A stretch of DNA of 64,000 bases from Chiua virens (lineage: Eukaryota > Basidiomycota > Agaricomycetes > Boletales > Boletaceae), in contig JAHNUO010000014.1 of assembly GCA_019787685.1 (NCBI GenBank), positions 248,001 to 312,000 on the forward strand, in the 5' to 3' direction. This document shows, one piece after another, positions 62,851 to 64,000 of this stretch. The notes under the pieces are model-generated. The model was not told the DNA's origin. It searched no databases and saw nothing but the letters and a program-made list of their open reading frames with translations. Both the position numbers and the translations under genes were made by a program. Position 1 is the stretch's first letter, and each line of letters opens with the position of its first letter.

Positions 62851-64000
62851 TGTACCAGACGCTTCGTACGACGTGCGAGTCAGCACAAGCGCTACAAATA
62901 CAATATGACATATGTTCAAGCTTTCTGAATCGCATCAGCAAAAGTGCCCAGATTTTATATGGCCTCAAAAGGCTCCAAAGGTCCAACAATGCTTTTTGAA
63001 CCTTTTCTCGAAGTACTCCGTCTTTTCGAGGCGTCCCGAGCCTTGTTTGAACTTTTGAAGTATTTAAGGGTATCTTTAGCCTTTTGAACTTTATAATGTC
63101 GTCTAAGATCCGTCTTTACCATTTAAACCTTCAGATATTAGATTCTTAGACATATAGAATATTAATGGCTCGAATTCCCTCGCAACGACTCAGTACAGCT
63201 CATAAAAATTACGCGTAGCAAACAGAACAGAGTAACTACAAGCAGTCCAAGAAGCTACGCTCGAAAGTCGAAATTGGTGGGCTCGGGTTCCGACGGTTTC
63301 GGAAGACGATGGTCGAAGCGTGGGTGCCATTAGAACCCGTCGTCAGTCACGGTGGTGCGCTGCTGGCGAACTGAGGCTCACCTCGGAGCACTGGCGTTGG
63401 CGGGTTTCTTTTTCTTGCGTGGGGGTGCAGGGGTTTCCTCGTTTTCCCCAGCGTCGCACTCGGCATTGACATTGACATCATGGAGGATGGCTCAAGCACG
63501 TTTTCCACTCGGAGTTGTCGGGATTGACAGGTTGGCGTGGAAGCTTCAAGAGAACCTTCGGATGCCCAGGTCGGTTTTCCGAGGGTCGTCCATTCAGGTT
63601 GGAAGGGCCAGGGGAAGCGTCCCTGCGGGATGTTGTAGTTGTCGAATGTACTTGGTTTCATTTGTATCTTAGAACCTAAATGTCAGTAGACCACAACAAG
63701 TAGGGCGGTGGAACTTAGTATCGCACTCGCAGTGCCGCGGGCAGCCGCTGTCATCTGATTCGGATATGGTACAGCGGTGGGCTGGGGAGCGACCGTATTC
63801 TTGTTGCTGGTGTTTTTTTGGGTCCCTCGGTACGTCATTGCCTGTTCGTCTTCATGCAAAGATCAGTGGATCAAATAAGATAAGATAAAGAGACTATACT
63901 GGTATCCTCGCCGTCTCTCACAGTAGCCGAAGGTTGACGATATCTTGATAGGCTTTCGCTGCAGACACTTCCGTCTTGTGAGAGTTTTTCGAACGAGACA
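62851..64000. other. right-arm end, no confident gene
   Basis: Mirrors 51447-52596. Includes AT-rich DNA with repeated ttttgaac/ggcc words (62990-63080) and the unassigned ORFs near 63347-63836. Confidence 0.35.

Larger units (their letters stand above)
58527..64000. repeat. large inverted repeat 2, right arm (continues past window)
   Basis: Reverse complement of 51447-56920. The CK1 gene crosses into it from the spacer unbroken. Confidence 0.97.

Overview
The window looks like nuclear DNA of a filamentous basidiomycete (Agaricomycetes). Genes are broken by many short introns of about 50-60 bp with GT...AG ends. The families present are typical of that group: a FunK1 protein kinase, a small divergent casein-kinase-1-like kinase, a laccase-type multicopper oxidase, a fungal RCC1/BTB protein, hAT and DDE transposases, MED12/Srb8, Rictor/Tsc11, eIF3d and RPL17. 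No species is assigned.

Layout. 1-8.8 kb: two hypothetical genes, an RCC1-BTB gene with an internal tandem duplication, a hairpin repeat and a small two-exon gene. 9.2-10.5 kb: decayed laccase. 10.9-12.8 kb: an ORF with a membrane segment, split by a 1.26-kb hAT element with an 8-bp target duplication. 13-14.5 kb: Rictor N-terminal fragment. 15.5 kb: 5' fragment of RPL17. 17.4-19.8 kb: FunK1 gene with one nonsense codon. 21.1-21.9 kb: broken eIF3d. 23.1-24.8 kb: low-complexity trinucleotide DNA. 25.05-41.14 kb: a large inverted repeat (arms 5,097 bp, one mismatch noticed, 5,895-bp spacer); its arms carry LIG4 and a small SUMO-interacting-motif protein, and its spacer a DDE transposase and the 5' half of COQ6. 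41.2-45.5 kb: repeats, a second SIM-like protein, and an M19 dipeptidase whose 3' end runs into a hAT transposase relic. 45.8-49.0 kb: MED12. 50.3-51.4 kb: hypothetical gene. From 51.45 kb to the window end: a second large inverted repeat (arms at least 5,474 bp, 1,606-bp spacer) holding a CK1-like kinase, an unrecognised gene and a six-copy tandem repeat.

Two themes stand out. First, both inverted repeats have the same design: a + strand gene (COQ6, CK1) starts in the spacer and runs into the right arm, so the left-arm copy is cut at the inner breakpoint and lacks its 5' end. Second, many genes that are normally single-copy and essential or conserved (LIG4, COQ6, MED12, Rictor, eIF3d, RPL17, RCC1-BTB) are present as truncated, frameshifted or stop-containing versions, beside several dead transposases. 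This reads as a dumping ground of duplicated gene fragments, though indel errors or inverted-repeat artefacts of assembly must be excluded. The CK1 gene at 58.2-59.1 kb is the clearest intact gene. No CRISPR array, tRNA or rRNA was recognised.
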